Assembly (NCBI RefSeq): GCF_030733265.1
Contig: NZ_JASHJI010000009.1
Location: 124,001 to 188,000 of the forward strand
Reading direction: 5' to 3'
DNA length: 64,000 nucleotides
DNA from: Roseibium sp. MMSF_3412
GTDB taxonomy: Bacteria; Pseudomonadota; Alphaproteobacteria; Rhizobiales; Stappiaceae
The notes under the pieces are model-generated. The model saw only the letters and a program-made list of their open reading frames with translations. It ran no database searches and was not told the DNA's origin. A program made the position numbers and the translations under genes. Every line of letters begins with the position of its first letter. Position 1 is the stretch's first letter. Below, one piece after another: positions 51,664 through 62,351 of the stretch.

Positions 51664-53106
51664 CTACATGTTCAGAACACGGCCATAGGCATCCAGCACC
51701 GACTCTTTCATCATTTCCGAAAGCGTCGGATGCGGGAACACCGTGTGCATTAGGTCTTCTTCCGTTGTTTCCAGGTTCATGGCGACTACGTAGCCCTGGA
51801 TAAGCTCGGTTACTTCCGCGCCAACCATATGGGCCCCCAGCAGTTGCCCCGTCTTGGCATCGAAGATTGTCTTGATGAGCCCGTCCGGTTCCCCAAGTGC
51901 AATCGCCTTGCCGTTTCCGATGAAGGGGAAACGCCCGACCTTGATGTCGTAGCCGGCTTCCTTCGCCTTGGGCTCGGTCAGACCGACCGACGCGACCTGT
52001 GGATGGCAGTAGGTACATCCCGGGATCATCGACTTGTCCATGGCATGGACATCCTTGCCGGCAATCTTCTCGACGCAGATCACGCCTTCATGCTCCGCCT
52101 TGTGTGCGAGCATCGGCGGTCCGGCAACGTCACCGATGGCATAGATGCCGGGGACGTTTGTGCGGCCATAGCCGTCGATAACGACGCAGCCACGGTCGGT
52201 TTTAACGCCGAGTTCCTCAAGACCGAGATTCTCGATATTGCCGACGACACCAACCGCCGAAATCAGTTTTTCAGCCGTCAGGTCCTGCTTTTTGCCGTCC
52301 TTGGTTTCAACGGTCGCCGTGACACCCTTGGCGCCCTTCTTGACCTGCGAAACCTTTGCCTCGAGCAGGAACTTGATGCCCTGCTTTTCCATCTGCTTCT
52401 TGGCGAGCCCGGAAATCTCGGGGTCTTCGACCGGCATGATCGTCGGCATCATTTCAATGACCGTCACGTCCGCGCCCATGGTTTTGTAGAAAGACGCAAA
52501 CTCGATACCGATCGCGCCCGATCCCATGACGATCAGAGACTTTGGCATTGTCGGGGGCACCATGGCTTCGAAATAGGTCCAGATGTCCTTGCCATCCGGC
52601 TCGATGCCTGGGATAACGCGCGGGCGCGCGCCCGTTGCAACGATAATGTGCTTGGCCTTGTAGACGCCCTCGCCCTTCGTGCCCTTCGGCGCAGGGTGCT
52701 GCGGTTCCATCGCCTTCTTGGAGGTTTTGGACACGGTCACTTCACCGGCCTTCGTTACCTTGCCCTCACCCCAGATGATGTCGACCTTGTTCTTCTTCAT
52801 CAGGAAACCGACACCGCCAGCGAGCTGTCCGGAGACACCGCGCGACCGGTTGACGACGGCAGCCGGATCGAAGGAGATCTTCTCGGCGGACAGGCCGTAA
52901 TCCTTGGCATGCTGCATGTAGTGGTAGATTTCGGCGGACCGCAGCAGCGCCTTGGTCGGAATGCAGCCCCAATTGAGACAGATGCCGCCCATGTGCTCGC
53001 GCTCGACGATCGCGGTCTTGAGGCCGAGCTGCGAAGCACGGATTGCGGTTACATAACCACCCGGCCCGGAGCCGATGATGATCACATCGTAGTTGGTATC
53101 AGCCAT
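51664..53106 (-). CDS. lpdA: dihydrolipoyl dehydrogenase (E3)
   Basis: E3 is the FAD flavoprotein that reoxidises dihydrolipoyl groups of 2-oxoacid dehydrogenases with NAD+. The 480-residue protein has the FAD-binding GSGPGGYVTAIRA, the redox disulfide GICLNWGCIPTKALL, the NAD-binding GSGAIGIEFASFY, the second FAD motif GIYAIGDVAGPP and the catalytic C-terminal HPTLSE. It is downstream of pdhC by 73 bp, with a strong hairpin in the gap (53145-53168). Confidence 0.97.
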   Translation of the reverse strand: MADTNYDVIIIGSGPGGYVTAIRASQLGLKTAIVEREHMGGICLNWGCIPTKALLRSAEIYHYMQHAKDYGLSAEKISFDPAAVVNRSRGVSGQLAGGVGFLMKKNKVDIIWGEGKVTKAGEVTVSKTSKKAMEPQHPAPKGTKGEGVYKAKHIIVATGARPRVIPGIEPDGKDIWTYFEAMVPPTMPKSLIVMGSGAIGIEFASFYKTMGADVTVIEMMPTIMPVEDPEISGLAKKQMEKQGIKFLLEAKVSQVKKGAKGVTATVETKDGKKQDLTAEKLISAVGVVGNIENLGLEELGVKTDRGCVVIDGYGRTNVPGIYAIGDVAGPPMLAHKAEHEGVICVEKIAGKDVHAMDKSMIPGCTYCHPQVASVGLTEPKAKEAGYDIKVGRFPFIGNGKAIALGEPDGLIKTIFDAKTGQLLGAHMVGAEVTELIQGYVVAMNLETTEEDLMHTVFPHPTLSEMMKESVLDAYGRVLNM

Positions 53107-53144
53107 GGTGTTCTTCCCCGGCGAAAGAAGTCATCGTTCAGATA

Positions 53145-53168
53145 CGGCGCGGTGTCTGGACCGCGCCG
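53145..53168. terminator. hairpin between pdhC and lpd
   Basis: CGGCGCGGT (53145-53153) pairs with ACCGCGCCG (53160-53168) across a 6-nt loop, 11 bp after the pdhC stop. No U-tract is present, so partial termination or mRNA stabilisation is possible, tuning E3 relative to E1/E2. Confidence 0.55.
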
Positions 53169-53179
53169 CAGAGCAAGCA

Positions 53180-54505
53180 TCAGACCAGCATGCTCATCGG
53201 GTTTTCGATGTAGCCCTTGAAGGCGCCCAGCAACTGGGCACCAAGCGCACCGTCAACGCAGCGGTGGTCCGTGGAGAGCGTCACCGTCATGACCGTGGCA
53301 ATCGCCACGGCGTCATCTTTGACGACGGCGCGCTTTTCGCCGGCCCCAACGGCAAGGATCGTCGCATGCGGTGGGTTCACGACCGCCGAGAAATCCTTCA
53401 CGCCCATCATGCCCATGTTGGAGACCGCCGTGGTGCCACCCTGATATTCTTCCGGCTTGAGCTTGCGCTCTTTCGCCCGTTTGCCAAGGTCCTTCATCTC
53501 GTTGGAGATAACCGACAGGGACTTTTCTTCCGCCCGGTGGATGATCGGCGTGATCAGTCCGCCCGGGATCGAAACGGCAACGCCAACATCCGCATGCTTG
53601 TGCATGACCATGTTTTCGTCGGTCCAGGAGACGTTCGCATCCGGAACGTCGCGCAATGCCAGCGCGAGCGCCTTGATGGTCATGTCGTTGACCGACAGCT
53701 TGTAGGCCGGCTTGCCGTCCTTGTCGGTTGCCGCAGCCCCGTTGAGCTGTGCGCGGAGTGCAAGAAGCGCATCGAGTTCACAGTCGACCGAGACATAGAA
53801 ATGCGGGATCGTCTGCTTGGATTCCGTCAAACGTTTCGCAATCGTCTTGCGCATGCCGTCATGCGGCACGAGTTCGTAGGAATCGTCGTCGAACAGCTTC
53901 AGAACCTGGTCCGCGGACGGCCCTGCCGCAAGCGCCGGTGCGGCGGCCGCTGCCTTTGGAGCCTCGGCTGCCGGAGCAGCCTTTCCGGTTCCGGCCGAAA
54001 TGGCGGCTTCGATGTCACGCTTGACGATCCGGCCATGCGGGCCGGTGCCGGTCAGAGCGGAAAGATCGAGGCTGTTCAGCTTGGCAAGACGCCGCGCCAG
54101 AGGCGAGGCAAAAATGCGTGAGCCGTCATTGGCAACAGGTGCCGGACCGGCCGGTGCGGACGCTGCCGCAGCCGGTTCAGCAGCGGCGGGTGCCTCGGCT
54201 GGAGCAGCTGCCGCTGCAGGCGCCGGGCTGGCTGCAGCCGTGTCGATGGACCCGGCATCCTCGCCGTCTTCCAGAAGCACGGCGATCAGCTCGTTGACCT
54301 TGACCCCGGCAGAACCTTCTGGAACCACGATCTTGCCGACCGTGCCTTCGTCCACTGCCTCGACTTCCATTGTCGCCTTGTCGGTCTCGATCTCGGCGAT
54401 GACATCACCGGCAGAAACCTGGTCGCCTTCCTTGACCAGCCATTTGGCAAGGTTGCCCTCTTCCATGGTCGGGGAAAGGGCCGGCATGGTGATATTGATT
54501 GGCAT
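53180..54505 (-). CDS. pdhC: pyruvate dehydrogenase complex dihydrolipoamide acetyltransferase (E2)
   Basis: E2 moves acetyl groups from lipoyl to CoA and forms the core of the complex. The 441-residue protein has one N-terminal lipoyl domain ([15 protein letters not shown], lipoyl Lys about 43) and an Ala/Pro-rich flexible linker (about 80-135). A peripheral-subunit-binding domain follows ([21 protein letters not shown]), then a catalytic domain with the [12 protein letters not shown] active-site His. It lies 16 bp after pdhB. Confidence 0.96.
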   Translation of the reverse strand: MPINITMPALSPTMEEGNLAKWLVKEGDQVSAGDVIAEIETDKATMEVEAVDEGTVGKIVVPEGSAGVKVNELIAVLLEDGEDAGSIDTAAASPAPAAAAAPAEAPAAAEPAAAASAPAGPAPVANDGSRIFASPLARRLAKLNSLDLSALTGTGPHGRIVKRDIEAAISAGTGKAAPAAEAPKAAAAAPALAAGPSADQVLKLFDDDSYELVPHDGMRKTIAKRLTESKQTIPHFYVSVDCELDALLALRAQLNGAAATDKDGKPAYKLSVNDMTIKALALALRDVPDANVSWTDENMVMHKHADVGVAVSIPGGLITPIIHRAEEKSLSVISNEMKDLGKRAKERKLKPEEYQGGTTAVSNMGMMGVKDFSAVVNPPHATILAVGAGEKRAVVKDDAVAIATVMTVTLSTDHRCVDGALGAQLLGAFKGYIENPMSMLV

Positions 54506-54521
54506 GTCCGTCTCCCTCGCC

Positions 54522-55901
54522 TCAGGCTGTATACGTCACGGCCTTGACCGCTTCGATGACTTCCGGAACGCTCGGCAATGCAAGCTTCTCAAGATTTGCC
54601 GCATAGGGCATCGGAACGTCTTTGCCGGTCACGCGCAGGATCGGAGCATCCAGATAGTCGAATGCCTGTTCCTGAACCTGATAGGCGATCTCGGAAGACA
54701 CCGAACACATCGGGAAGGCTTCCTCGATCGTGACGATCCGGCCTGTCTTCCTGACGGAAGCGAGAACCGTTTCGATGTCGAGCGGACGGATCGTGCGCAG
54801 ATTAATGACTTCCGCGGAAATGCCCATGGCCGCAAGTTCGTCGGCCGCCTGCAGCGTGTAGGTCATGCCGATACCCCAGGACACGAGGGTCACGTCGGTG
54901 CCGCCGCGCTCGATCTTCGCCTTGCCGATCGGCAGCACGAAGTCGTCCATGTCCGGGATTTCGAACGAGTGGCCGTAGAGGATCTCGTTCTCCAGGAAAA
55001 TGACCGGGTTCGGATCGCGGATGGCCGCTTTGAGAAGGCCCTTGGCGTCGGCTGCAGAATAAGGCTGGATCACCTTCAGGCCCGGAACATGCGCGTACCA
55101 GGACGCATAGTCCTGCGAGTGCTGCGCACCGACGCGGGCAGCCGCGCCGTTCGGACCGCGGAACACGATCGGAGCGCCCATCTGTCCACCGGACATATAG
55201 AGCGTTTTTGCCGCCGAATTGATGATCTGGTCAATCGCCTGCATGGCGAAGTTGAAGGTCATGAATTCAACGATCGGCTTCAGCCCCGCCATCGCGGCGC
55301 CGACACCAAGACCGGTAAAGCCGTGTTCCGTAATCGGTGTGTCGATAACGCGCTTGGCACTGAATTCATCCAGCAGGCCCTGCGTGATCTTGTAGGCGCC
55401 CTGGTATTCGGCGACTTCCTCACCCATGACGAAGACATCGGCATCGCGGCGCATTTCCTCGGCCATCGCGTCACGCAGCGCTTCACGCACCGTCGAGCTT
55501 TTCATTGCCGTTCCGGCAGGGATTTCCGGATCTTCGGCTGGTTCGGAAACAACCGGGGCGGCAGGCGCGGCCGGTGCGCTGGGCGCTTCGGGCGCAGCCG
55601 CGGCCGGAGCAGCTGCTGCAGGCGCAGCAGCCGCCGCATCGAGGGCGCTTGCATCTTCGCCTTCACCGAGAAGAACGGCGATCTTTTCGTTGACCTTGAC
55701 GTTGTCCGTCCCTTCCGGAACCAGGATCTTGCCAAGCGTCCCCTCATCAACGGCCTCGACTTCCATCGTGGCCTTGTCGGTTTCGATTTCGGCGATCACG
55801 TCGCCGGCAGTAACAGCATCGCCCTCGGCCTTGAGCCATTTGGAGAGCTTGCCCTCTTCCATTGTCGGCGAGAGCGCCGGCATCAAAATATCAATCGGCA
55901 T
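54522..55901 (-). CDS. pdhB: pyruvate dehydrogenase E1 beta subunit with lipoyl domain
   Basis: The beta subunit of E1 joins the alpha subunit to decarboxylate pyruvate with thiamine diphosphate. The 459-residue protein carries an N-terminal lipoyl domain ([15 protein letters not shown]), an Ala/Pro linker at about 80-120, and then the transketolase-like E1-beta domain ([42 protein letters not shown]). A lipoyl domain on E1-beta is a known alphaproteobacterial feature. It follows pdhA by 14 bp. Confidence 0.96.
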   Translation of the reverse strand: MPIDILMPALSPTMEEGKLSKWLKAEGDAVTAGDVIAEIETDKATMEVEAVDEGTLGKILVPEGTDNVKVNEKIAVLLGEGEDASALDAAAAAPAAAAPAAAAPEAPSAPAAPAAPVVSEPAEDPEIPAGTAMKSSTVREALRDAMAEEMRRDADVFVMGEEVAEYQGAYKITQGLLDEFSAKRVIDTPITEHGFTGLGVGAAMAGLKPIVEFMTFNFAMQAIDQIINSAAKTLYMSGGQMGAPIVFRGPNGAAARVGAQHSQDYASWYAHVPGLKVIQPYSAADAKGLLKAAIRDPNPVIFLENEILYGHSFEIPDMDDFVLPIGKAKIERGGTDVTLVSWGIGMTYTLQAADELAAMGISAEVINLRTIRPLDIETVLASVRKTGRIVTIEEAFPMCSVSSEIAYQVQEQAFDYLDAPILRVTGKDVPMPYAANLEKLALPSVPEVIEAVKAVTYTA

Positions 55902-55915
55902 ATTGTCCCCCGGCC

Positions 55916-56965
55916 TTAGAGCAGAATGTCTGTGTAGAGTTCAGACGCATCCGGTTCCGGATCGTTCTGAGCAAATTCAGCGGCTTCGGCGACACGGGCA
56001 CGCACGTCCTTGTCGATGGCCTTGAGGTCGTCTTCCGACGCCCATTTCTTCTCGATCAGACGGGCTCTGACCTGTTCGATCGGATCGTGCTCGGTCCGCA
56101 TCTTCTGGACTTCATCCTTGGACCGGTACTTGGCCGGATCCGACATGGAGTGGCCGCGGTAGCGGTAGGTGATCATTTCAAGGATGTACGGACCCTTGCC
56201 GTCCCGGCACCAAGCCAGAGCCTTTTCGGACGCGGCCTTGACGGCGCGTACGTCCATGCCGTCGACCTGCTCACCGGGAATACCGAAGGATGCGCCGCGC
56301 TGCGACAGGTCCGTCGTCGCCGAAGCACGCGAAACACTCGTTCCCATGCCGTACTTGTTGTTCTCGATCACGTAGACAACGGGAAGCTTCCACAGCTCGG
56401 CCATGTTGAAGCTTTCGTAGACCTGCCCCTGGTTGGAGGCCCCATCACCGAAGAAAGCCATGGAGACATTGCCGTTCTCGCGATACTTGTTGGCAAAGCC
56501 AAGACCGGTGCCAAGCGACACCTGGGCCCCCACGATGCCGTGCCCGCCATAGAAATGCTTTTCCTTGGAGAACATGTGCATGGAACCGCCCTTGCCCTTG
56601 GACAGGCCGCCCCGGCGGCCGGTGAGCTCGGCCATGACGGCGCCTGGATCGAGATCCATGGCCAGCATGTGGCCATGATCGCGATAGCCGGTGATCATCT
56701 GATCGCCGTCTTTCTTTGCCATTTGCATACCGACGACGACAGCTTCCTGCCCGATATACAGATGACAAAAACCGCCGATGAGGCCCATGCCGTACAATTG
56801 TCCGGCTTTTTCCTCGAATCGGCGGATCAGAAGCATTTCTCGGTAAGCGTGGAGTTCATCGTCCTTGTCGAACTCGGCGATCGCAGGTTTCGCTTTCTTG
56901 GCGGTGCTGCGGGTCCGGCTGGCGCTCTTGGAGCGAGCGGAAGTGGTCTTTGATGCTGTGGCCAT
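55916..56965 (-). CDS. pdhA: pyruvate dehydrogenase E1 alpha subunit
   Basis: E1-alpha binds thiamine diphosphate through [15 protein letters not shown] (about residues 169-183) and carries the phosphorylation-loop-like region [15 protein letters not shown]. The 349-residue protein begins with a basic Ala/Ser/Lys tail ([20 protein letters not shown]), then [17 protein letters not shown]. It is first in pdhA-pdhB-pdhC-lpdA. An AT-rich 174-bp region before it probably contains the promoter. Confidence 0.97.
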   Translation of the reverse strand: MATASKTTSARSKSASRTRSTAKKAKPAIAEFDKDDELHAYREMLLIRRFEEKAGQLYGMGLIGGFCHLYIGQEAVVVGMQMAKKDGDQMITGYRDHGHMLAMDLDPGAVMAELTGRRGGLSKGKGGSMHMFSKEKHFYGGHGIVGAQVSLGTGLGFANKYRENGNVSMAFFGDGASNQGQVYESFNMAELWKLPVVYVIENNKYGMGTSVSRASATTDLSQRGASFGIPGEQVDGMDVRAVKAASEKALAWCRDGKGPYILEMITYRYRGHSMSDPAKYRSKDEVQKMRTEHDPIEQVRARLIEKKWASEDDLKAIDKDVRARVAEAAEFAQNDPEPDASELYTDILL

Positions 56966-57123
56966 AACCCTCTTCTCGGCGTGACGTTTCCCCTAAGACA
57001 GGTAGCTGCAACTTATCCTGTTGCACATGTCAATCCAATCATATTTAATGGGATATGCGAAGCGATTTAAGATGCTGATTATATTAAATAATTTTAATTT
57101 TAACTGAAATCAAGTTGACATGC

Positions 57124-57147
57124 AAAAATGAACTGAAAATCAGTTCA
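57124..57147 (-). terminator. intrinsic terminator overlapping the ftsB stop
   Basis: On the minus strand TGAACTGA-TTT-TCAGTTCA is followed by TTTTTGC. The first stem base is that of the ftsB stop region (TGA, 57140-57142), so the hairpin begins within the last codons. The stem is AU-rich but the U-tract is clear. It separates ftsB from the pdh operon. Confidence 0.65.
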
Positions 57148-57481
57148 CTTCGTAACGGCGCCCGGGTCGCAGCACCACCAACTCGTTTGTGTGCACGAGA
57201 TTGAGGTTCAACCGTGCGCGTTCATCCAGCATGTCCGGATCAAGGCTTTCCGGACGCAGCAGGCTGACTCTTGAAACCAGCTCCTGTCTTTCGGCAATCA
57301 GCTCTTCCAGGTCCGATTCCAGCTCCGATACCTGGCTTTCAATCATGGCGCGCCCGACCATTCCAAGTTCGCCGCTCATGGCATGGAAACCGAAATATCC
57401 AAGCGCTGCAATCGCGATTGCGGGCGTGATGAGACGGCGGAGAAAGGATTGCTTACGCTGACGTGTCGCTGCTCGGGGCAC
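57140..57481 (-). CDS. ftsB: septum formation initiator FtsB/DivIC
   Basis: FtsB is a bitopic divisome protein that links FtsL and FtsQ. The 113-residue protein starts at GTG 57481 and has a basic cytoplasmic N-terminus. One membrane segment (LITPAIAIAALGYFGFHAM, about residues 17-35) is followed by a periplasmic coiled coil (IESQVSELESDLEELIAERQELVSRVSLL). The C-terminal DMLDERARLNLNLVHTNELVVL is the usual FtsB/DivIC end. In this lineage it commonly precedes pdhA. Confidence 0.93.
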   Translation of the reverse strand: MPRAATRQRKQSFLRRLITPAIAIAALGYFGFHAMSGELGMVGRAMIESQVSELESDLEELIAERQELVSRVSLLRPESLDPDMLDERARLNLNLVHTNELVVLRPGRRYEVN

Positions 57482-57606
57482 TCTGAAGGACCTTGACGCT
57501 GTACTGATGGCCGCTTGGTATCACCACTATGAGAGGTTAGGTTTAATAGAGTCTTGAGATTGTTATTCAAACGCGTCCAAATTTGCGGAAGTCCCCGAGA
57601 AAGCCG

Positions 57607-58260
57607 ATGGACCCGAAACAAAAAGAGCGTGACACCATGGTGCGGGAACAGCTGGAGCGCCGCGGCCTGCGGAACGCCCGCGTTCTTGACGCGATGCGCT
57701 CGGTTCCAAGGCACCTCTTCGTAAACGATAACCTGCAAAAGCACGCTTACGCGGACAGGCCGCTCACTATCGGTCACTACCAGACAATCTCCCAGCCCTA
57801 TGTTGTTGCGCTGATGTGCGATCAACTGGAACTTGCGAACACCGACAAGGTCCTGGAAATCGGCACCGGCTCCGGTTATGCAGCCGCCGTGCTCTCGCAA
57901 CTCTGCGAGCGTGTGATCACTATTGAGCGCATTCCCGATCTTGCGGAAAAGGCGCGGGAAACACTCGCGCAGGCAGGCTGTTCTAATGTCACCGTGCATT
58001 GCGGAGACGGAACTCTGGGCCACCAGGAAGATGCTCCGTTCGACGCTATCCTGGTTTCTGCCGCAGCGCCGTCTGTCCCGGAAGCCTATAAGCAGCAACT
58101 GCGTGCCGGTGGACGGTTAATTATCCCGGCCGGTCACTCCAGATCGTCCCAGTCCCTCTATCGGGTCCGCAAGAAATCCGACACAGAGTTCTCGACGGAA
58201 GATCTCGGCGGTGTCGCCTTTGTACCGCTGATTGGCGAAAAGGGTTGGCAGGAGACATGA
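57607..58260 (+). CDS. pcm: protein-L-isoaspartate O-methyltransferase
   Basis: Pcm methylates isoaspartyl residues in damaged proteins with S-adenosylmethionine, starting their repair. The 217-residue form starts MDPKQKERDTMV. It carries VPRHLFV, the GHYQTISQPYVVALM substrate loop, the SAM motif VLEIGTGSGYAAAVL and DAILVSAAAPSVPEAYKQQL. An upstream extension to 57583 is less likely. It is divergent from ftsB and convergent with mfd. Confidence 0.95.
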   Translation: MDPKQKERDTMVREQLERRGLRNARVLDAMRSVPRHLFVNDNLQKHAYADRPLTIGHYQTISQPYVVALMCDQLELANTDKVLEIGTGSGYAAAVLSQLCERVITIERIPDLAEKARETLAQAGCSNVTVHCGDGTLGHQEDAPFDAILVSAAAPSVPEAYKQQLRAGGRLIIPAGHSRSSQSLYRVRKKSDTEFSTEDLGGVAFVPLIGEKGWQET

Positions 58261-58284
58261 AATCCACCTGCACCTGCCAGGTCC

Positions 58285-61200
58285 CTACGCCGCCGCCATC
58301 TTTGCCAGTTTCGTCAGGATCGTCGCCGTGCCCTTGAGGCGCGAGTCGGTTTTTTCCCAGTCCCGTGTCAGCACGACGCGCTGGTCCGGGCGGATCTTCG
58401 CAAGAACGCCCTGCTCCGCAATATAGGAGACGAGCCCCGCCGGATTGGAGAATTCGCTATTGCGGAAGCTGACCACCATGCCCTTCGGACCGGCATCCAC
58501 CTTCTCCACATTCGCCTTGCGGCACAGACCCTTGATATAGACGATCTTCAGAAGATGCTGGACCTCCTCCGGCAGCGGGCCGAACCGGTCGATCAGTTCG
58601 GCACCGAAGGCGTCGATCTCCTCAGCCTCGGTGACATCGCCGAGCCGCCGGTAAAGCTGAAGACGCAGCTGCAGGTCGGCAACATAATCCTCAGGTATGA
58701 GAACGGGCGTGCCGATATTGATCTGGGGTGACCACTGTTCTTCGCCGAAATCCGCACCGCCATCCTTGAGCTGCGCAACCGCCTCTTCCAGCATCTGCTG
58801 GTAAAGCTCGAAGCCGACTTCCTTGATGTGCCCGGACTGTTCTTCGCCGAGAAGGTTCCCCGCCCCGCGAATGTCAAGATCGTGGCTGGCAAGCTGAAAG
58901 CCAGCGCCGAGGGTTTCGAGCGACTGCAGCACTTTCAAACGCCGTTCGGCCGTCGCCGTGAGCGTCTTGTTGGCCGGCACCGTGAACAACGCATAGGCAC
59001 GCGTCTTTGACCGGCCGACACGGCCCCGCAACTGGTAGAGCTGCGCCAGGCCGAACATGTCCGACCGGTGCACGATCAGCGTGTTTGCCGTTGGAATGTC
59101 CAGACCCGATTCCACGATCGTGGTCGACAGAAGAACGTTGTACTTGCCTTCGTAAAAGGCGTTCATCACGTCTTCGAGTTCGCCCGGAGGCATTTGCCCG
59201 TGGGCAACCGCAACCTTCAGCTCCGGCACCTGTTCTTCCAGAAAGGCCAGCCGATCGGCTATGTCCGCAAGCCTCGGACACACATAAAAACTCTGTCCGC
59301 CGCGGTAATGCTCCCGCAAGAGCGCTTCGCGCACCACCAGTGGATCGAAGGGTGACACAAAGGTCCGAACGGCAAGCCTGTCGACCGGCGGCGTCGCGAT
59401 GAGAGACAGTTCGCGCACGCCGGTCAGCGCCAGTTGCAGCGTGCGCGGGATCGGCGTTGCCGAAAGCGTCATCACGTGGACGTCCGATTTCAGTTCCTTC
59501 AGCCGCTCCTTGTGCTTGACGCCGAAGTGCTGCTCTTCATCGATGATCAGAAGTCCGAGGTCGCGGAACTTGATTGATTTTCCAAGTAGCGCGTGCGTTC
59601 CGACAACGATGTCGACGGAACCGTCGGCAATGCCCTTTTTTGTGAGCGTCAGCTGCTTGGCCGGAACAAGCCTGGAGGCATGGCCGACATTGATCGGCAG
59701 ACCGTGAAAACGCTCGGAAAAAGTCTTGTAATGCTGGCGGGCCAGCAGCGTTGTCGGCACGACAACCGCGACCTGACGGCCCGACATCGCGGCGATGAAG
59801 GCTGCGCGCAGCGCGACTTCCGTCTTGCCGAAGCCGACATCGCCGCAGATCAGGCGATCCATCGGGCGGCCGGAGGAAAGATCGTCGAAAACCGCGTCGA
59901 TCGCCGTCAACTGATCATCGGTTTCTTCATAGGGAAACCGGGTCGCAAACTCGTCGTAGACCCCTTCCGGCGTCTCCACCACTGGTGCCGTTTTCAGCGC
60001 CCGTTCGGCGGCGGTCTTGATGAGACCGTCGGCGATCTCAAGAATACGTTTCTTGAGCTTCGCCTTGCGCGCCTGCCAGGCACCGCCACCCAGCTTGTCC
60101 AGCTGGGCTTCCTGGTCTTCCGATCCGTAGCGCGACAAAAGCTCGATGTTTTCCACCGGCAAATAAAGCTTGTCGCCGCCTGCATATTGCAGCTCCAGGC
60201 AATCATGCGGCGCACCCACCGCCTCGATCGTTTTCAGACCGATGAACCGTCCGATGCCGTGCTCGACATGAACAACAAGATCGCCCTCGGAAAGGCCGGT
60301 TGCCTCGGTGATGACATTGGCGCCCTTGGACTTGCGCCGGGATTTGCGCACGAGCCGGTCGCCGAGAATGTCCTGCTCGCCGACAAACGCTATATCCTTG
60401 AGTTCGAAACCATGTTCGATGCCGAGGACACACAGTGCCGTCGTCTTGGCCGGAAGCTGGTCCGCGTCCTTGAGCGTGCCGACTTCCTGTACCGCACCAA
60501 GACCGTGATCGCCCAGGATCTGACCAAGGCGGTCCCGGGACCCCTCGGACCAGCAAGCAATGACCGTTCGCTTGCCGGCGCTCTGAAGCTCACGCACATG
60601 CGTTGTCAGGGCGTCGAATATGTTGACGTCCCCGGCGGCACGTTCGGCTGCAAAACTGCGCCCCTGTTTGCCGCCGAGCTCAATAACCGTCTTTCCGGTT
60701 CCAGGCGGTGGTGTGAACGGATCAAGCGTGGCGCTTGCTCTGTCGGCGACTGTGGCTGTCCACTCGCTTTCCGAAAAATAGAGCTTTCCCGGCTCGACCG
60801 GCATGTAGGGCACCGTGCCGGCACTTGCTCCCATTTCCCGCGCGTCCTGACGCGCCGTGAAGTGTTCGGAGACCTGATCGAGCCGCTCCCGGACCGCGTC
60901 GGTCGCGTTTGCATCCAGAACAAGCGGCGTGTCGCCAATATAGTCGAACAGCGTCTCAAGCCGCTCATGAAACAGGGGCAGCCAGTGTTCCATGCCCGCA
61001 TAGCGCCGGCCATCGCTGATCGATTGATAAAGAACGTCTTCGCGGCTGGCCGCGCCAAACATCGCCAGATAGGAGCGCCGGAACCGCGAAATCGCTTGTT
61101 CCGACAAGACAACTTCGCTCATCGGAACGAGATCGAGGCGCTTCAGCTGTTTTGACGTACGCTGGGTCTCGGCGTTGAAGGAGCGGATGGATTCGAGCGT

Positions 61201-61770
61201 ATCGCCGAAAAAGTCGAGCCTGACCGGTTCCTCTGAACCGGGAGCATAGAGATCGATGATGCCGCCGCGCACCGCGTATTCGCCCGTTTCACGCACCGTC
61301 GGCGTGCGCGAGAACCCGTTCATTTCCATCCAGTTGGAAATTGCGGTCATGTCGACCTGGTTTCCGGGCGCCATCGAGAACGTCTGATCTGCCATGAAAC
61401 CGCGTTCCGGCATTCGCTGAACGGCGGCATTCAGCGTCGTCATCAGAACGGTTTTCCGCCCCTTGGGCACCCCGCGCGCAAGTTGCCCCAGGGCCAGAAG
61501 CCGCCGCGCGCTGATCGCCGGATTTGGCGAAACACGGTCATATGGCAGACAGTCCCAGGCAGGAAGCTGCAGGATATCCACGTCAGGTTCGAAGAACGCC
61601 AGAGCCTCGCCGACCATCGCCATGCGGGTCGCGTCACGCGCAACGAAGACGAGCGCAAGCCCGTCGGTGCTGCTCTCGGCAAGAAGCCTGGCAAGCGCGT
61701 AGCTCTCCGCGCCATCAGGTACACCGGCCAGAGTCACGTTGGCCTGGTCGTTCAAGAGGCTCTCAAACAC
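58285..61770 (-). CDS. mfd: transcription-repair coupling factor Mfd
   Basis: Mfd removes stalled RNA polymerase and recruits UvrA to damaged DNA. The 1161-residue protein starts at GTG 61770. It has a UvrB-like N-terminal half, an RNA-polymerase-interaction domain (GDLVVHVEHGIGRFIGL), a RecG-like SF2 translocase (Walker A GDVGFGKTEVALRA, IIDEEQHFGV, TLSATPIPRTLQ) and a C-terminal TRCF domain. sdhE lies 15 bp upstream on the same strand. Confidence 0.98.
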   Translation of the reverse strand: MFESLLNDQANVTLAGVPDGAESYALARLLAESSTDGLALVFVARDATRMAMVGEALAFFEPDVDILQLPAWDCLPYDRVSPNPAISARRLLALGQLARGVPKGRKTVLMTTLNAAVQRMPERGFMADQTFSMAPGNQVDMTAISNWMEMNGFSRTPTVRETGEYAVRGGIIDLYAPGSEEPVRLDFFGDTLESIRSFNAETQRTSKQLKRLDLVPMSEVVLSEQAISRFRRSYLAMFGAASREDVLYQSISDGRRYAGMEHWLPLFHERLETLFDYIGDTPLVLDANATDAVRERLDQVSEHFTARQDAREMGASAGTVPYMPVEPGKLYFSESEWTATVADRASATLDPFTPPPGTGKTVIELGGKQGRSFAAERAAGDVNIFDALTTHVRELQSAGKRTVIACWSEGSRDRLGQILGDHGLGAVQEVGTLKDADQLPAKTTALCVLGIEHGFELKDIAFVGEQDILGDRLVRKSRRKSKGANVITEATGLSEGDLVVHVEHGIGRFIGLKTIEAVGAPHDCLELQYAGGDKLYLPVENIELLSRYGSEDQEAQLDKLGGGAWQARKAKLKKRILEIADGLIKTAAERALKTAPVVETPEGVYDEFATRFPYEETDDQLTAIDAVFDDLSSGRPMDRLICGDVGFGKTEVALRAAFIAAMSGRQVAVVVPTTLLARQHYKTFSERFHGLPINVGHASRLVPAKQLTLTKKGIADGSVDIVVGTHALLGKSIKFRDLGLLIIDEEQHFGVKHKERLKELKSDVHVMTLSATPIPRTLQLALTGVRELSLIATPPVDRLAVRTFVSPFDPLVVREALLREHYRGGQSFYVCPRLADIADRLAFLEEQVPELKVAVAHGQMPPGELEDVMNAFYEGKYNVLLSTTIVESGLDIPTANTLIVHRSDMFGLAQLYQLRGRVGRSKTRAYALFTVPANKTLTATAERRLKVLQSLETLGAGFQLASHDLDIRGAGNLLGEEQSGHIKEVGFELYQQMLEEAVAQLKDGGADFGEEQWSPQINIGTPVLIPEDYVADLQLRLQLYRRLGDVTEAEEIDAFGAELIDRFGPLPEEVQHLLKIVYIKGLCRKANVEKVDAGPKGMVVSFRNSEFSNPAGLVSYIAEQGVLAKIRPDQRVVLTRDWEKTDSRLKGTATILTKLAKMAAA

Positions 61771-61785
61771 AGCAGGTCGTCCTGT

Positions 61786-62103
61786 TTAATTGACGAAACC
61801 GGCAGGACCGGCGGCATCGTGGTAGGCAATGATCCGGCGGTAAAGCGGCCCGTCCCACTCGGGGGGCAACGGCTTGCGGCCGGTCATCCATGCGTAAAGA
61901 TCCTGGTCATGCGCTGTGAGGAGATGTTCCAGTTCCAGAAGTTCTTCTTCCGAAAGCCGGTCGATTTCCGCATTCGCAAAGCCGCCCAGCAAAAGGTCCA
62001 TTTCCTTCATGCCCCTGTGCCAGCAACGGAACAGGATACGTTTGCGCCGCGAGTCGCGCACGGTGTCGGAAGTATCGTTGGTGCTGCCGGTCGTATCTGA
62101 CAT
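61786..62103 (-). CDS. sdhE: succinate dehydrogenase assembly factor SdhE
   Basis: SdhE (DUF339/YgfY) promotes covalent attachment of FAD to the flavoprotein of succinate dehydrogenase. The 105-residue form starts MSDTTGSTND. It has the RGMKEMD motif (FRCWHRGMKEMDLLLG, about residues 26-41), then LSEEELLELEHLLTAHDQDLYAWMTGRKP. The frame extends to 62166, but that stretch is not conserved-looking. It neighbours mfd and recG, the usual alphaproteobacterial arrangement. Confidence 0.93.
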   Translation of the reverse strand: MSDTTGSTNDTSDTVRDSRRKRILFRCWHRGMKEMDLLLGGFANAEIDRLSEEELLELEHLLTAHDQDLYAWMTGRKPLPPEWDGPLYRRIIAYHDAAGPAGFVN

Positions 62104-62351
62104 GGGTGGCCTATCTGGAAACGGGTCGGCGAAAACCGGAAACGGAACGTCTCGACGGGTCGCCAACGCATTGTGAAATCGTGAGCGTTATATAGCGCTG
62201 CAAAACGGGATTGTCAGGCCTTTCTCGTTTCATACTCCACTTATTTGTTCACATATTGTTCCACCTGTTGCACCGATCCTCCGCTTCGTGGCAAAACTGG
62301 CAATGAATTTCACCAAGCGAATGCCTCAAGGCAGAGGTTTCTTCATTCAAG

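Noticed and set aside
54522..55901. Lipoyl domain on pyruvate dehydrogenase E1 beta as a novel fusion
   Set aside because: This architecture is already known and common in alphaproteobacteria.
59593..61155. 520-codon open frame antisense to mfd
   Set aside because: It is a shadow of mfd with His/Asp/Arg-rich composition typical of antisense frames.
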